A stretch of 64,000 bases of DNA from Ignavibacterium sp. (GCA_018335755.1 JAGXRK010000044.1:62001-126000); one strand, 5' to 3'; positions 33,640-42,124 are shown, numbered from the stretch's first letter. Numbers and translations: made by a program. The notes: a model not told the origin generated them from the letters alone.

Positions 33640-35999
33640 AAATTCGTAAACTAAAACTTCGCGGTGCAATAGGAATAAGAAAAGGATTAGGACTTGAAGA
33701 AATTGAAATCGATTTCAGTCAGTATCAATCCGGACTAATTGCACTAACCGGGCGCAACGGCAGCGGTAAAACAACCATAATGGAAAATCTTCATCCTTAC
33801 CGGATGATGGTTAGCCGGGATGGTTCGCTTCAAAATCATTTCTACTTAAAGGATAGTTTCCGCATTCTTGAGTTTGAGCAGGACGGTGATATTTATGAAT
33901 CTAAAATTTTGATTGATGCGCTAACCGGAGGTTCAGAAGCTTATCTGCTGAAAAATACACACAAGGGATATAACCCTCTTAATGATGGTAAACTAACCAC
34001 CTACGATAAAGCTATTGAGGATCTGCTTGGATCCCCGGATCTGTTCTTCAATTCAGTTTTCTCCGGACAGAAAAGCAAAGGTATTGCTGAACTGAAACCA
34101 GCCGATAGAAGAAAGCTTTTCTATGAACTTCTTAACCTCAACATTTATGAGCAATACTTAGAACAGGCTAAAGTAAAAGCCAGGGAACAGGAAGTAAAAC
34201 TCTCTGCGGTTGAAGGTGAAATAAAAGCATTGCAGCAAAGCCAGACTTCGTTGGATGTTCTCGATGATCAGAGAGTTGAACTGCTTAATGACCAGGTTAA
34301 AATCATTTCTGACATTTCAAATCTTGAAACCCGGATTGATGAGCTCAAAAAAGAGATCTCCGATTTAACAGTTAAGGTGAAACTTGCAGAGGACAAGCGA
34401 TCCAGGAACAAAGAATACCAGGATAAGATTGATAATATTGGAGGGGATATTCTTTCTTTAACAACTCAGCACAATTCAAAAATCATCAGACTGACATCTG
34501 AGATTGATGATAATAAAAAACTGCTTGAGCGAAACAAGAAACTTGCTACTCCGGAAGCTAAGGAAAAGGTTCGATGGAAGCTGAAAGAAATTGAAAGCCT
34601 TAAGCAGTCACTAAGCACAACTAAAGATTATCACTCCGGCATTCAGAAACAATATTCTGATCATCAGAAAGAATATTCTGAAAAATTAATATCCCTGGGA
34701 GAACTGGAGAAGAAAGTAAATACTCTTCGCTCTGAGTTTAACGCTCTTAAATCCGAAGCTGAAACCAGGTCAAATGAAATCAAAAGGTATGAGGAATCAA
34801 TCAAAATTATTGATGAAGTGCCTTGTGATCAACCAACCGGAAGCAGTTGTAAGTTCTTAATTAATGCCTACGGAAACAAGGAATCATTACCGGGGTTGAA
34901 CGAAGCCTTAAAGAAGATCGATGAAAATCTCTCATTCAAAGAGGCAGAACTTGTCAAAGCGGAGAAACAACTCCGAACTGATAAGCAAATGATAGATGAA
35001 CAGTTCACGCTTAAAGATCAGGATTTCAAATGTATCATGAAGGACAATGAAACTGAGATTGAAGCTGTAAACAAAAAGCTTGCAGAGCTAACTAAAGACA
35101 ACTGGGAAAAACTTAACGAAGATCTGAAAGAAGCCGGAAACAACATCAAGTTGCTCGAGGAGAAAATTAAAAACACTCAATCTCTTATCGACCAGGCTGT
35201 TGATGATTTTAACAGATCTATTGAATCTCTTAAGGTTCAGGCAAATGAACTGACTAGAAAGATTGATAACAACATCGATCTTGAAATCCGGAGCGTGGAA
35301 AAAAGCCGGGACATGAAAGCCGATGAACTCGATAAACTTTCCAGGGAACTGAAAACCAGTCAGGATCTTCTTAGCTCATACGAAAGACAAATCGCAACAC
35401 TCGATAAAGAGATTGAAACGATCAAACAGAATGAGGAACGAATTGCAAAGCTGAATGAAACGAAGCGAGAAATTGAGAGCGAAATAAAAGACTGGTCGTT
35501 CCTGGTTAAGGCTTTCGATAAAACAGGAATCCCGGTGTTGAAACTTGAGAACTCAGGGATCGAAATAACATCTGTTGCAAATGAACTGCTTTCAATCTTT
35601 GAGAACAAATTCCGGATTGTATTTGAAACCACAAAACTTAAAGCTGATAAAAAGAGCTACAAAGAATCATTCGATATAAACATAGTTGAAGATGATGGCG
35701 TTTGTGAGATCTCGAATAAATCCGGCGGCCAGCAGGTTTGGTTAGAGACAGCAATTCAGCTTGCAATTTCCCTGGTGGTCCGTAACCAGGGAAGGAACAT
35801 TGAGACAGCCTTCCTGGATGAGAAAGACGGAGCACTCGATCTTGAAAATGCTTATTCATACATCGAAATGTTAAGACGAGCTCACCAACTCAGCGGAGTT
35901 CACAATACTTTCATAATTACACATCGTCCTGAACTACTCGACTTTATTCCTCAGCAAGTAAAACTCACCGACGGAGTTTTGGAGGTGGTGAACGGGTGA
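33636..35999 (+). CDS. SbcC/Rad50-like SMC-family ATPase
   Basis: A 787-residue ATPase with the N-terminal Walker A GRNGSGKT at residues 39-46. Two long coiled-coil arms (about residues 170-390 and 430-640) flank a hinge with VPCDQPTGSSC instead of the classic CxxC zinc hook. The C-terminal signature is NKSGGQQVWLETA, followed by Walker B AFLDEKDGALD and the H-loop in FIITHRPEL. It partners the SbcD-like nuclease. The QSKGIAELKPADRRKLFYEL segment after Walker A is typical of SbcC. Phage T4 gp46/47 is a functional analogue. Confidence 0.9.
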   Translation: MKIRKLKLRGAIGIRKGLGLEEIEIDFSQYQSGLIALTGRNGSGKTTIMENLHPYRMMVSRDGSLQNHFYLKDSFRILEFEQDGDIYESKILIDALTGGSEAYLLKNTHKGYNPLNDGKLTTYDKAIEDLLGSPDLFFNSVFSGQKSKGIAELKPADRRKLFYELLNLNIYEQYLEQAKVKAREQEVKLSAVEGEIKALQQSQTSLDVLDDQRVELLNDQVKIISDISNLETRIDELKKEISDLTVKVKLAEDKRSRNKEYQDKIDNIGGDILSLTTQHNSKIIRLTSEIDDNKKLLERNKKLATPEAKEKVRWKLKEIESLKQSLSTTKDYHSGIQKQYSDHQKEYSEKLISLGELEKKVNTLRSEFNALKSEAETRSNEIKRYEESIKIIDEVPCDQPTGSSCKFLINAYGNKESLPGLNEALKKIDENLSFKEAELVKAEKQLRTDKQMIDEQFTLKDQDFKCIMKDNETEIEAVNKKLAELTKDNWEKLNEDLKEAGNNIKLLEEKIKNTQSLIDQAVDDFNRSIESLKVQANELTRKIDNNIDLEIRSVEKSRDMKADELDKLSRELKTSQDLLSSYERQIATLDKEIETIKQNEERIAKLNETKREIESEIKDWSFLVKAFDKTGIPVLKLENSGIEITSVANELLSIFENKFRIVFETTKLKADKKSYKESFDINIVEDDGVCEISNKSGGQQVWLETAIQLAISLVVRNQGRNIETAFLDEKDGALDLENAYSYIEMLRRAHQLSGVHNTFIITHRPELLDFIPQQVKLTDGVLEVVNG

Positions 36000-36388
36000 A
36001 AGCACTATCAATGAAGCAGCCGTGGGGCTACTTAGTTCAGACCGGGCTTAAAACTATTGAAACGAGGAAATGGAAAACCAACTACAGAGGAGATATACTA
36101 TTTGTAGCCTCCAAAAAGATTGATACTAATTTCTTTGACGTTGTCCTCACTGACCAATTAATCAACACTCATATTGACCTGGATAAACTTAAAAACCCAA
36201 AGCTCGGTGTCGCCCTATGTATCGCTGAACTATACGACATCAAACCGATGACAGTGGAACACGAAGCATCGGCTTTTTGTGAAACTTATCCTGGTGCATA
36301 TTCTTGGTTTTTAAGGAATATCCGAGAAGTTAAACCATTTCCAGTAACAGGAAAGCTCAGCTTATTTGATGTCGAGGTGCCTTTATGA
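35996..36388 (+). CDS. ASCH-domain protein
   Basis: A 130-residue protein that begins ALSMKQPWGYLVQTGLKTIE, with RKWKTNYRGDILFVASK, the conserved start of the ASCH (PUA-like, RNA-binding) fold. ASCH proteins bind or modify RNA/nucleosides, and this role is generic. The start is a GTG at 35996 that overlaps the sbcC stop (GTGA). The ATGA overlap at its end ties it to the next gene. Confidence 0.82.
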   Translation: MKALSMKQPWGYLVQTGLKTIETRKWKTNYRGDILFVASKKIDTNFFDVVLTDQLINTHIDLDKLKNPKLGVALCIAELYDIKPMTVEHEASAFCETYPGAYSWFLRNIREVKPFPVTGKLSLFDVEVPL

Positions 36389-36687
36389 ACCAACCAACAT
36401 TATTTGATAAGAGAGAGGTAAACATACCTCTCTCAAATAAAATCGATTCCTTCTATTCGGATGATGTTAAAACCAAACGGGTAACTCAGAAGGAACAGAT
36501 ACTTGAAGCTCTCCGCACGCTCGGAGAAGCAACACAAAGGGAGCTTTCAGAAGCCACCGGGCTACCACGTCACGTAATTCCGGATCGAATATTAACACTT
36601 ATCGCTGAGGAGAAGGTTGTAATCAGTGGTAAGTGTTTCGATCCGTTGACCAATAAAGAAGTAACTACTTACAAACCAATTAAATGA
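36385..36687 (+). CDS. Winged helix-turn-helix protein
   Basis: A 100-residue protein with a disordered N-terminus and a wHTH in the second half: RVTQKEQILEALRTLGEATQ, then RELSEATGLPRHVIPDRILTL, a pattern like phage HTH proteins that control replication or host takeover. A small zinc or Cys motif is not present. The partner and operator are unknown. It overlaps the ASCH gene by 4 bases. Confidence 0.68.
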   Translation: MNQPTLFDKREVNIPLSNKIDSFYSDDVKTKRVTQKEQILEALRTLGEATQRELSEATGLPRHVIPDRILTLIAEEKVVISGKCFDPLTNKEVTTYKPIK

Positions 36688-36697
36688 GAGGTACTCA

Positions 36698-36875
36698 ATG
36701 AGTAAAAAAAAATCCCAGTCGAGTCGTTGGCTACATTGTAAGAAACCAGGTTGAACGACCATACATCCGGCTGCAGGGCGAATGGCTTAACGAAGCCGGG
36801 TTTGGGATTGGAAGTTTATTCGTTGCAGAAATAACAGACAATCAAATCATTTTAACAAGAAGGGATGCAGAATGA
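36698..36875 (+). pseudogene. SymE-like toxin gene interrupted at an A9 run
   Basis: The ATG at 36698 reads only 18 codons (MSKKKSQSSRWLHCKKPG) to a TGA. The +1 frame after the run of nine As (36704-36712) continues as RVVGYIVRNQVERPYIRLQG, then EWLNEAGFGIGSLFVAEITD and ILTRRDAE, ending at TGA 36873-36875. The RLQGEWLNEAGF core is a good match to the SymE family of small toxins. With eight As the gene would encode 58 residues in one frame. It is a pseudogene, a sequencing error in the homopolymer, or a slippage-decoded gene. Confidence 0.7.
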
Positions 36876-37270
36876 ACGAAAATATTTTAATTGATAAGAA
36901 CCAGGAAACAATTGAGACCTGGGCGTATATAGAAATAATGGGACACAACAGAATTGCCGGCCGGGTATCTGAAAGAAAGGTCGGCATCCAGGTTATGCTT
37001 CAGGTTGATGTTCCGAAACCTGATGAAGGATTTTCACACACGGAATTATTTTCTCCCTCTTCAATATTCTCAATCAAACCAACCACGGAAGAGTGGTGCC
37101 GGAAATTTGTTGGTGCACGTGTGAATTACGATGTGCTTCCTTACATACCAGCAACAAGGCAACTTAAAGAATCCTCTTCCTTTCCACCCAGTCAAGAGGA
37201 ATTGAAAGAACAATTTCAAGCTGAAGAGGCCGCAAACTTTTTTGACGATGAGGATGAGAATGAATTATAA
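36872..37270 (+). CDS. Conserved phage/bacterial protein of unknown function
   Basis: A 132-residue protein with ETWAYIEIMGHNRIAGRVSE followed by VGIQVMLQVDVPKP, SPSSIFSIKPTTEEWCRK and an acidic tail. I recognise this pattern from many uncharacterised prophage early proteins in which a small beta-barrel precedes a helix. No activity is known. The ATG overlaps the TGA of the SymE-like frame, which implies that frame was, or is, translated. Confidence 0.65.
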   Translation: MNENILIDKNQETIETWAYIEIMGHNRIAGRVSERKVGIQVMLQVDVPKPDEGFSHTELFSPSSIFSIKPTTEEWCRKFVGARVNYDVLPYIPATRQLKESSSFPPSQEELKEQFQAEEAANFFDDEDENEL

Positions 37271-37763
37271 TTTTCAGACTCCGGAGATCGTTGCTGATTA
37301 CATGGTTACACTAATTCCCAAAAAATGCAGAACGATTCTTGAGCCTACACCAGGAAAAGGAAACCTGGTAAATGCTTTAGAGAAGTCTGATCGGCCGTTT
37401 GAAATAACCGCCCTGGCTAATTTCTGGGATCTGGATGATGAGTTCTATGACTGCGTTTTAATGAATCCGCCATTTAATAAAGATGCTTTTTTTGATCATA
37501 GTGGAAAACCTGCAGGATATAATATGCCATGCTCATTCATTATAGATACTTGTATGAAACGAACCGATAATATTATTGCTTTGCTTCCATGGTCTCATAT
37601 TACAAACTCAGTTCTTAGAGTTAAGCAATTGATGAATTATGGATTGCAAACAGTCATAACATTACCGCGAAAAACATTTCCCGGCTCAAGAGTTCAAACT
37701 TGTATCGTTCAACTTAAAAAAGGATATCCTGAAAAAACTGAATTTAAATATTTCGACTGGTGA
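37260..37763 (+). CDS. Small DNA adenine methyltransferase-like protein
   Basis: About 167 residues from the ATG at 37260 (MNYNFQTPEIVADYM). Motif I-like LEPTPGKGNLVNAL binds AdoMet and motif IV NPPF is in YDCVLMNPPFNKDAF, as in N6-adenine methyltransferases. There is no target-recognition domain, so it is a minimal catalytic core like other phage orphan methylases. It overlaps the previous gene by 11 bases. A likely role is protection of phage DNA from restriction. Confidence 0.8.
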   Translation: MNYNFQTPEIVADYMVTLIPKKCRTILEPTPGKGNLVNALEKSDRPFEITALANFWDLDDEFYDCVLMNPPFNKDAFFDHSGKPAGYNMPCSFIIDTCMKRTDNIIALLPWSHITNSVLRVKQLMNYGLQTVITLPRKTFPGSRVQTCIVQLKKGYPEKTEFKYFDW

Positions 37764-37766
37764 CTT

Positions 37767-38039
37767 ATGAAAATAGAAAACGTAGTAAATATTTCTATAC
37801 AAGAGGCAAAGAACAAACAACATCTAAGAAAATATGCTCAGTTATATGATACACTTAAAGAGATGGAAGCTAATGAAACCATTTGCATAACCTGTAAGGA
37901 TCGTTTTGAATATAAGAATGTTGCTTCTGCAATATTCAGGCTAATAAGAAATAACATACGAAAACCAGATGAATTTAAGACAACGTACCTTATCTCCGAA
38001 CTAAGAATTTACGTTTATAAAAAGTCCTTGAAAAAATGA
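37767..38039 (+). CDS. Small protein of unknown function
   Basis: A 90-residue basic, helical protein (KYAQLYDTLKEMEANETICI) with two Cys in ICITCKDRF but no complete zinc motif. It follows the methyltransferase by 3 bases and overlaps the helicase by 4, so it is a genuine member of the early operon. No family is recognised. Confidence 0.58.
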   Translation: MKIENVVNISIQEAKNKQHLRKYAQLYDTLKEMEANETICITCKDRFEYKNVASAIFRLIRNNIRKPDEFKTTYLISELRIYVYKKSLKK

Positions 38040-39649
38040 AAAGATTAATTACACACAGAAATTTCGAGCTCCGGGAGTGGCAGCAGGAAGCTTTCAGATC
38101 AGTATTGAGTGTCTGCAATAATGGTAAGAAAGATTTTCTATGCGTAGCCACACCCGGAGCCGGTAAAACTAAGTTTGCACTTAAAACCGCTCACCATTTC
38201 CTTGAGAAAAATCTTTGTGATCGTATTGTTGTAGTAACTCCCAGCGAAGGATTGAAACGACAATGGGCCTATGAAGCTGCAAACTTTGCCGGAATAGATC
38301 TCGATCCGGATTTTACAAACAACCAGGGAATGGAAGCCAGCGACTTTCACGGTGTTGTTATAACATACGCTTTGCTCGGCCAGGATAAAAAACAAATCCA
38401 CTCTCAAAACACATTTGCAAAAAGAACTTTTGTGATCTTTGATGAAGTTCACCACGCTGGAGAAAGTTTATCCTGGGGAGATGCGTTAAAGAGATCCTTT
38501 GAGGATGCTGTCTTCAGACTTGCAATATCCGGAACTGCATTCAGATCTGACGATGCACCGATTCCCTTCATAAAGTATAACAACAATGTTTCTGTTGCTG
38601 ATTATAATTACTCCTATGAACGAGCAATCCGGGAAAATGTTTGCCGGCCGGTTTACTTTACAATTCACGACGGTACAATGAAATGGAGAGTTGGTACACA
38701 GGAATTTGAGCACAACTTTAAAGACTACCTAACACCGGACCAGGTGAGCAAACGATTAAAGACCGCTCTCGATCCGAAGGGAAACTGGGTGAGGGATGTT
38801 TTGAAGGATGCCGACGAAAAGCTTAACGAGATCCGCAGGACACATCATAATGCTGCAGCTCTCGTGTTTGCAGCCACACAGCGGCACGCAAAAGAAATAT
38901 CAAAGGTTTTACTCGAGCTCACAGGAGAAGAACCGCCTGTGGTGGTTTCTGACGATGGAGACGGCTCAGAAAAGATTGAGTCGTTCAAGCGCAGCAACTC
39001 CCGGTGGCTTGTTTCCGTGAGAATGGTAAGTGAAGGAGTTGATATTCCACGACTCCGGGTTGGTGTATATCTCACCATCATAAAAGCTGAGCTTTATTTC
39101 CGTCAGGCAGTTGGAAGATTTGTCCGGGTGATTACCGGGCTTCATCATCAGGATGCATACATATTCATTCCCCAGGATAAAGATATTGTGAAGCTAGCTG
39201 AAACAATTCAGATCGAGCGTGATCATGCTTTGGATGAAGCTGAACGACTGAAGAATGCGGGGGCCGGAGGAAATACAGATCTGTTCGGTAACGATTATAC
39301 ACCGGCTCTTCAAGGAAAGTTCATTCCACTGGGAAGCGAAGCCACCGACAGTAAAACCATTGCGGTGAACATAGAAATTAACTCCGGAATAAAGCACTCG
39401 GTTGATACCCGAAAGGTTCCTGTGAATGATGATCCAGTTTACCTGCAGAAAGAACGCCTACGGGACAATCTTAATCTGCTGGCCAAGAGGATTGCACTGA
39501 AGCGAAAGAATGGAAACCCGGGTATTAAACCTGATTGGAAGATAGCTCACAAAATATGGCGGGAGCAAGGTGGGAAAGAGATGCACCTTGAAACCATTGA
39601 AGAACTAATCAATCGACTTAATTTTTATCAAAACTTACTGAGGAATTAG
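38036..39649 (+). CDS. SF2 DEAD/DEAH-type helicase
   Basis: A 537-residue helicase. Motif I ATPGAGKT is at residues 38-45, motif II is DEVH in VIFDEVHHAGES, motif III is AISGTAF, and VSEGVDIPRLRVGVYL (motif V region) and RQAVGRFVR (motif VI) follow. A C-terminal extension of about 120 residues is uncharacterised. Phage-encoded members unwind DNA during replication or recombination. It lies in the early module with the SbcCD-like pair and replication genes. Confidence 0.92.
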   Translation: MKRLITHRNFELREWQQEAFRSVLSVCNNGKKDFLCVATPGAGKTKFALKTAHHFLEKNLCDRIVVVTPSEGLKRQWAYEAANFAGIDLDPDFTNNQGMEASDFHGVVITYALLGQDKKQIHSQNTFAKRTFVIFDEVHHAGESLSWGDALKRSFEDAVFRLAISGTAFRSDDAPIPFIKYNNNVSVADYNYSYERAIRENVCRPVYFTIHDGTMKWRVGTQEFEHNFKDYLTPDQVSKRLKTALDPKGNWVRDVLKDADEKLNEIRRTHHNAAALVFAATQRHAKEISKVLLELTGEEPPVVVSDDGDGSEKIESFKRSNSRWLVSVRMVSEGVDIPRLRVGVYLTIIKAELYFRQAVGRFVRVITGLHHQDAYIFIPQDKDIVKLAETIQIERDHALDEAERLKNAGAGGNTDLFGNDYTPALQGKFIPLGSEATDSKTIAVNIEINSGIKHSVDTRKVPVNDDPVYLQKERLRDNLNLLAKRIALKRKNGNPGIKPDWKIAHKIWREQGGKEMHLETIEELINRLNFYQNLLRN

Positions 39650-39650
39650 A

Positions 39651-40538
39651 ATGGCAAGAAAACGGATGATCGACCCCCACTTTTTCGAATCAGCTCAGGA
39701 CAAAGGGTGGACTTCTGATGATTGCACCGTGATGATGGCTGCAATTTCGGCAGCAGATGATGAAGGAAGAGGACGAATAAAATCACTGACTGACAAGATT
39801 TCGGGGATAGTAACTGACAGAAAATTAAAAAAATGTGTTCAAAGATTACAATATTCTATCGTTTTTTATTCAAAAATTTATTATTTCTTACCAAAATGGG
39901 AAGAATACCAAAAAGTTTCGCACCCGATACCATCAAAATATCCAGACCCTAAATTATTTATAAATAAAGACTTAACTTCAAAAAATTCAGGAATTAATCC
40001 CGAACCACTCCGGAAGGACTCCACGACAGGTAAGTATAGTTTAAAAGAGTTAAGTTTAAATAAGGTTAGTGTAGATGAGGGGAATGTGGATAACTCAAAC
40101 GGGAACCACCAAACTTCTAACCTTGAAATTTCTTTACCTCTTCTTACGGAAATCTCAGACTACGCTCCTATCGATTATGAAAATCGTGAGCATGTAACTG
40201 AAGCTGTTAAGAACTTACTTAATTCATTTTGCAACATCGAACATCCGGACAAAGCAACTCTATCAAGCTTTACCAACATTGTTATGAACACGAAACAGGT
40301 TAAGAATCAAACTGCATTTGAGTATTTATTTAACACTTTTAATGAGTTTCACACGTATCCGGAAGGAAAAAGAAACCTCGGTTATTTGTACAAACGATTG
40401 AAGGGAAGGATTGACGATGCTCTCATTGAAGCCAGGGAACGCAAAGCAAAACAGATTAAACAGAAAGAAAATGCAGAAATCAATATTGTTCACGATGAAG
40501 ATATTGAACAGTTAGCAAACAAAATGAAATTCGATTAA
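39651..40538 (+). CDS. Replication-organiser candidate (phage DnaD/O-like)
   Basis: A 295-residue protein. The N-terminus (MARKRMIDPHFFESAQDKGW) resembles phage replisome-organiser and DnaD-like proteins that begin with an RxIxP...W-type segment before a winged helix. The middle (about 105-165) is low-complexity, and the C-terminus is a helical domain ending in a charged tail. The location after the helicase and before terminase fits the replication module. It is a role by position and pattern, not by a firm motif. Confidence 0.6.
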   Translation: MARKRMIDPHFFESAQDKGWTSDDCTVMMAAISAADDEGRGRIKSLTDKISGIVTDRKLKKCVQRLQYSIVFYSKIYYFLPKWEEYQKVSHPIPSKYPDPKLFINKDLTSKNSGINPEPLRKDSTTGKYSLKELSLNKVSVDEGNVDNSNGNHQTSNLEISLPLLTEISDYAPIDYENREHVTEAVKNLLNSFCNIEHPDKATLSSFTNIVMNTKQVKNQTAFEYLFNTFNEFHTYPEGKRNLGYLYKRLKGRIDDALIEARERKAKQIKQKENAEINIVHDEDIEQLANKMKFD

Positions 40539-40564
40539 TTGCACAAAAGTGCCTGGGAGAAATT

Positions 40565-41137
40565 ATGCAACAAGAATTTTTTAGAATAAAACTTGAAACA
40601 GCAAAACAGATTGCAACTGAGTTAGTGGATATCCTTTCACCACATTGTGAAAGAATTGAAGTTGCCGGATCTGTAAGAAGAAAAAAACCGGATGTGAAAG
40701 ACATAGAGCTGATAATCATTCCGAAAGTGGAAGTGGAATTTTCCGGATTGTTCAACGATGAGGAAAATTTATTTTATCCGCTCGATCGGTTCATCCTGGG
40801 TGATGATAGGTTTGACTTCCGTCTGAACAAAAACGGACACCGGATGTACGGAGAGAAAAATAAACTCATCATCTATCATCCCGCTCCCGGTGTGAATATC
40901 CCGGTTGACATCTTCGCGGCAAACGATGAAAATTTTATGATGGTAAAGTTTGTACGGACCGGCGGAGCAGAAAACAATTTACAGGTAGCGAGAAAAGCTA
41001 ATTCACTCGGAATGAATTTAAGAATTTATGAAAGCTGCTTTGAGGATAAACGAGGCTATAAGTACAGAATGAATTCAGAGGAACAGATTTATAAATTTTT
41101 GGAGCTTCCTTACTTAAAAGCTGAGGAGAGAAAGTGA
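40565..41137 (+). CDS. DNA polymerase beta-like (family X) nucleotidyltransferase
   Basis: A 190-residue protein with the pol-beta palm: AGSVRRKKPDVKDIELIII at residues 34-52 with the GS loop and metal ligands D46 and E48, and the third acidic residue in NIPVDIFAA. Family X enzymes fill gaps or add nucleotides. Here the fingers/thumb helix-hairpin-helix parts of bacterial PolX are absent, so it is a stand-alone catalytic domain. Its use by a phage next to a helicase and VRR-NUC nuclease suggests a repair or end-processing role. Confidence 0.85.
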   Translation: MQQEFFRIKLETAKQIATELVDILSPHCERIEVAGSVRRKKPDVKDIELIIIPKVEVEFSGLFNDEENLFYPLDRFILGDDRFDFRLNKNGHRMYGEKNKLIIYHPAPGVNIPVDIFAANDENFMMVKFVRTGGAENNLQVARKANSLGMNLRIYESCFEDKRGYKYRMNSEEQIYKFLELPYLKAEERK

Positions 41138-41182
41138 AGCATAACATACTTCTGAGCGAAAGCTCGAGAAGTTAGTTATGCT
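41138..41182. repeat. REP-like structured hairpin with GAAA tetraloop
   Basis: AGCATAAC (41138-41145) pairs with GTTATGCT (41175-41182), and ACTTCT (41148-41153) pairs with AGAAGT (41167-41172). GAGC (41154-41157) pairs with GCTC (41162-41165) around a GAAA loop, leaving one bulged G and a symmetric 2x2 internal loop. It starts one base after the stop of the pol-beta-like gene. The CTGAGCGAAAGCTCGAG heart resembles REP elements of many genomes. Confidence 0.68.
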
Positions 41183-41222
41183 GAACGGAAAAATTCACTA
41201 TTAAAATTTCAAGAGGTACTCT

Positions 41223-41420
41223 ATGAAGGAAGATATGTCTATGACAGATCAGGAAATTATCGCTAGGCTAAAAACATATCCTTTAGCGACAGTTCAGAAT
41301 ATTTGTTTAAGCGGAAATGAGTTTTGGAGTAATGCGGCTCAAAATGAATTAGCTCGCCGGAAAAAATTAAAACAGAAAAAAAATGAGCAGAGCAGACCTA
41401 AATCAATCCGAAATAGTTAG
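41223..41420 (+). CDS. Small protein of unknown function
   Basis: A 65-residue, Lys-rich helical protein (MKEDMSMTDQEIIARLKTYP) with a GAGG ribosome binding site 8 bases upstream. It overlaps the VRR-NUC gene by 38 bases in another frame, an unusually long overlap. It may be shorter or not translated. No family is recognised. Confidence 0.45.
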   Translation: MKEDMSMTDQEIIARLKTYPLATVQNICLSGNEFWSNAAQNELARRKKLKQKKNEQSRPKSIRNS

Positions 41421-41652
41421 AGCATTAAGAGCTGTTGGTGCAACGGTGCATATCACCAGTCAGGTCGGTGGCGGCTTTCCGGATCTTGTGTGTGCGATCT
41501 CCGGAAAAAATTATTTAATTGAAATTAAAAACAAAGACGCTCGTGGAAAACTATCCACCTCTCAGCTAATCTTCCGGGACAAATGGAAAGGCAAGGTGCA
41601 CGTAGTTGAAACTGTAGATGAAGCATTAAAAGTTATCGGAGTAAATGTATGA
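41383..41652 (+). CDS. VRR-NUC domain nuclease
   Basis: An 89-residue stand-alone nuclease: EIVRALRAVGATVHITSQVG, then GGFPDLVCAISGKNYLIEIKN with the PD...ExK active site and KLSTSQLIFRDKWKG. These are the VRR-NUC/Holliday-junction resolvase-like features. Phage versions cut branched DNA. It follows the replication genes and overlaps neighbouring reading frames by 38 and 4 bases. No ribosome binding site is visible before the ATG. Confidence 0.86.
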   Translation: MSRADLNQSEIVRALRAVGATVHITSQVGGGFPDLVCAISGKNYLIEIKNKDARGKLSTSQLIFRDKWKGKVHVVETVDEALKVIGVNV

Positions 41653-41858
41653 CAAAGTTTAATTTCACACAAGGCTGTAAAACTAAAAAGGGACCAGTTC
41701 CCGTGACAAGACTGATCACGAAAGACCATTCTGTCTACCCAATCTTCTTTGATGAATTTGGACTGAAACGAACAAAGGAAGAAGTTGAGCGGATTCTAAA
41801 AGAACTGGAAGCAAAGGAGAAAGATGATCAGAGTTTATTCAATCCTAAAAAAGTTTAG
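41649..41858 (+). CDS. Small protein of unknown function
   Basis: A 69-residue charged protein (MTKFNFTQGCKTKKGPVPVT) with a helical, acidic end. It overlaps the VRR-NUC gene by 4 bases (ATGA). No family is recognised. Confidence 0.5.
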   Translation: MTKFNFTQGCKTKKGPVPVTRLITKDHSVYPIFFDEFGLKRTKEEVERILKELEAKEKDDQSLFNPKKV

Positions 41859-41902
41859 GATTCTTTTGATATTTCAAAAATTTATTATTCGAGTGTGAAA
41901 AA

Positions 41903-42124
41903 ATGAACGATGAAATAATTATTGATATGCTGGAGATTTTCGTCAAGCGTGGCCTTGTTCCTAAGAACATTTTGAGGAATGCTGTTATCAAAAAAGAGTA
42001 TGAACAAATGAAAGGTGATGGTGTGCGATCTGAGGAAGCATTCGAATCACTCGGTCAGAAACATTTTTTAAGTCCAAAAGCAATTCAGGCAATCGTTTAT
42101 GTCAAAGAGAAAAAGCAAGCTTAG
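41903..42124 (+). CDS. Small helical, possibly HTH, protein
   Basis: A 73-residue protein with three predicted helices, the last pair (EEAFESLGQKHFLSPKAIQA) shaped like a helix-turn-helix of phage Mor/terminase-small type. It overlaps the ParB-methyltransferase gene by 26 bases. It could regulate late genes, but the evidence is positional. Confidence 0.55.
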   Translation: MNDEIIIDMLEIFVKRGLVPKNILRNAVIKKEYEQMKGDGVRSEEAFESLGQKHFLSPKAIQAIVYVKEKKQA

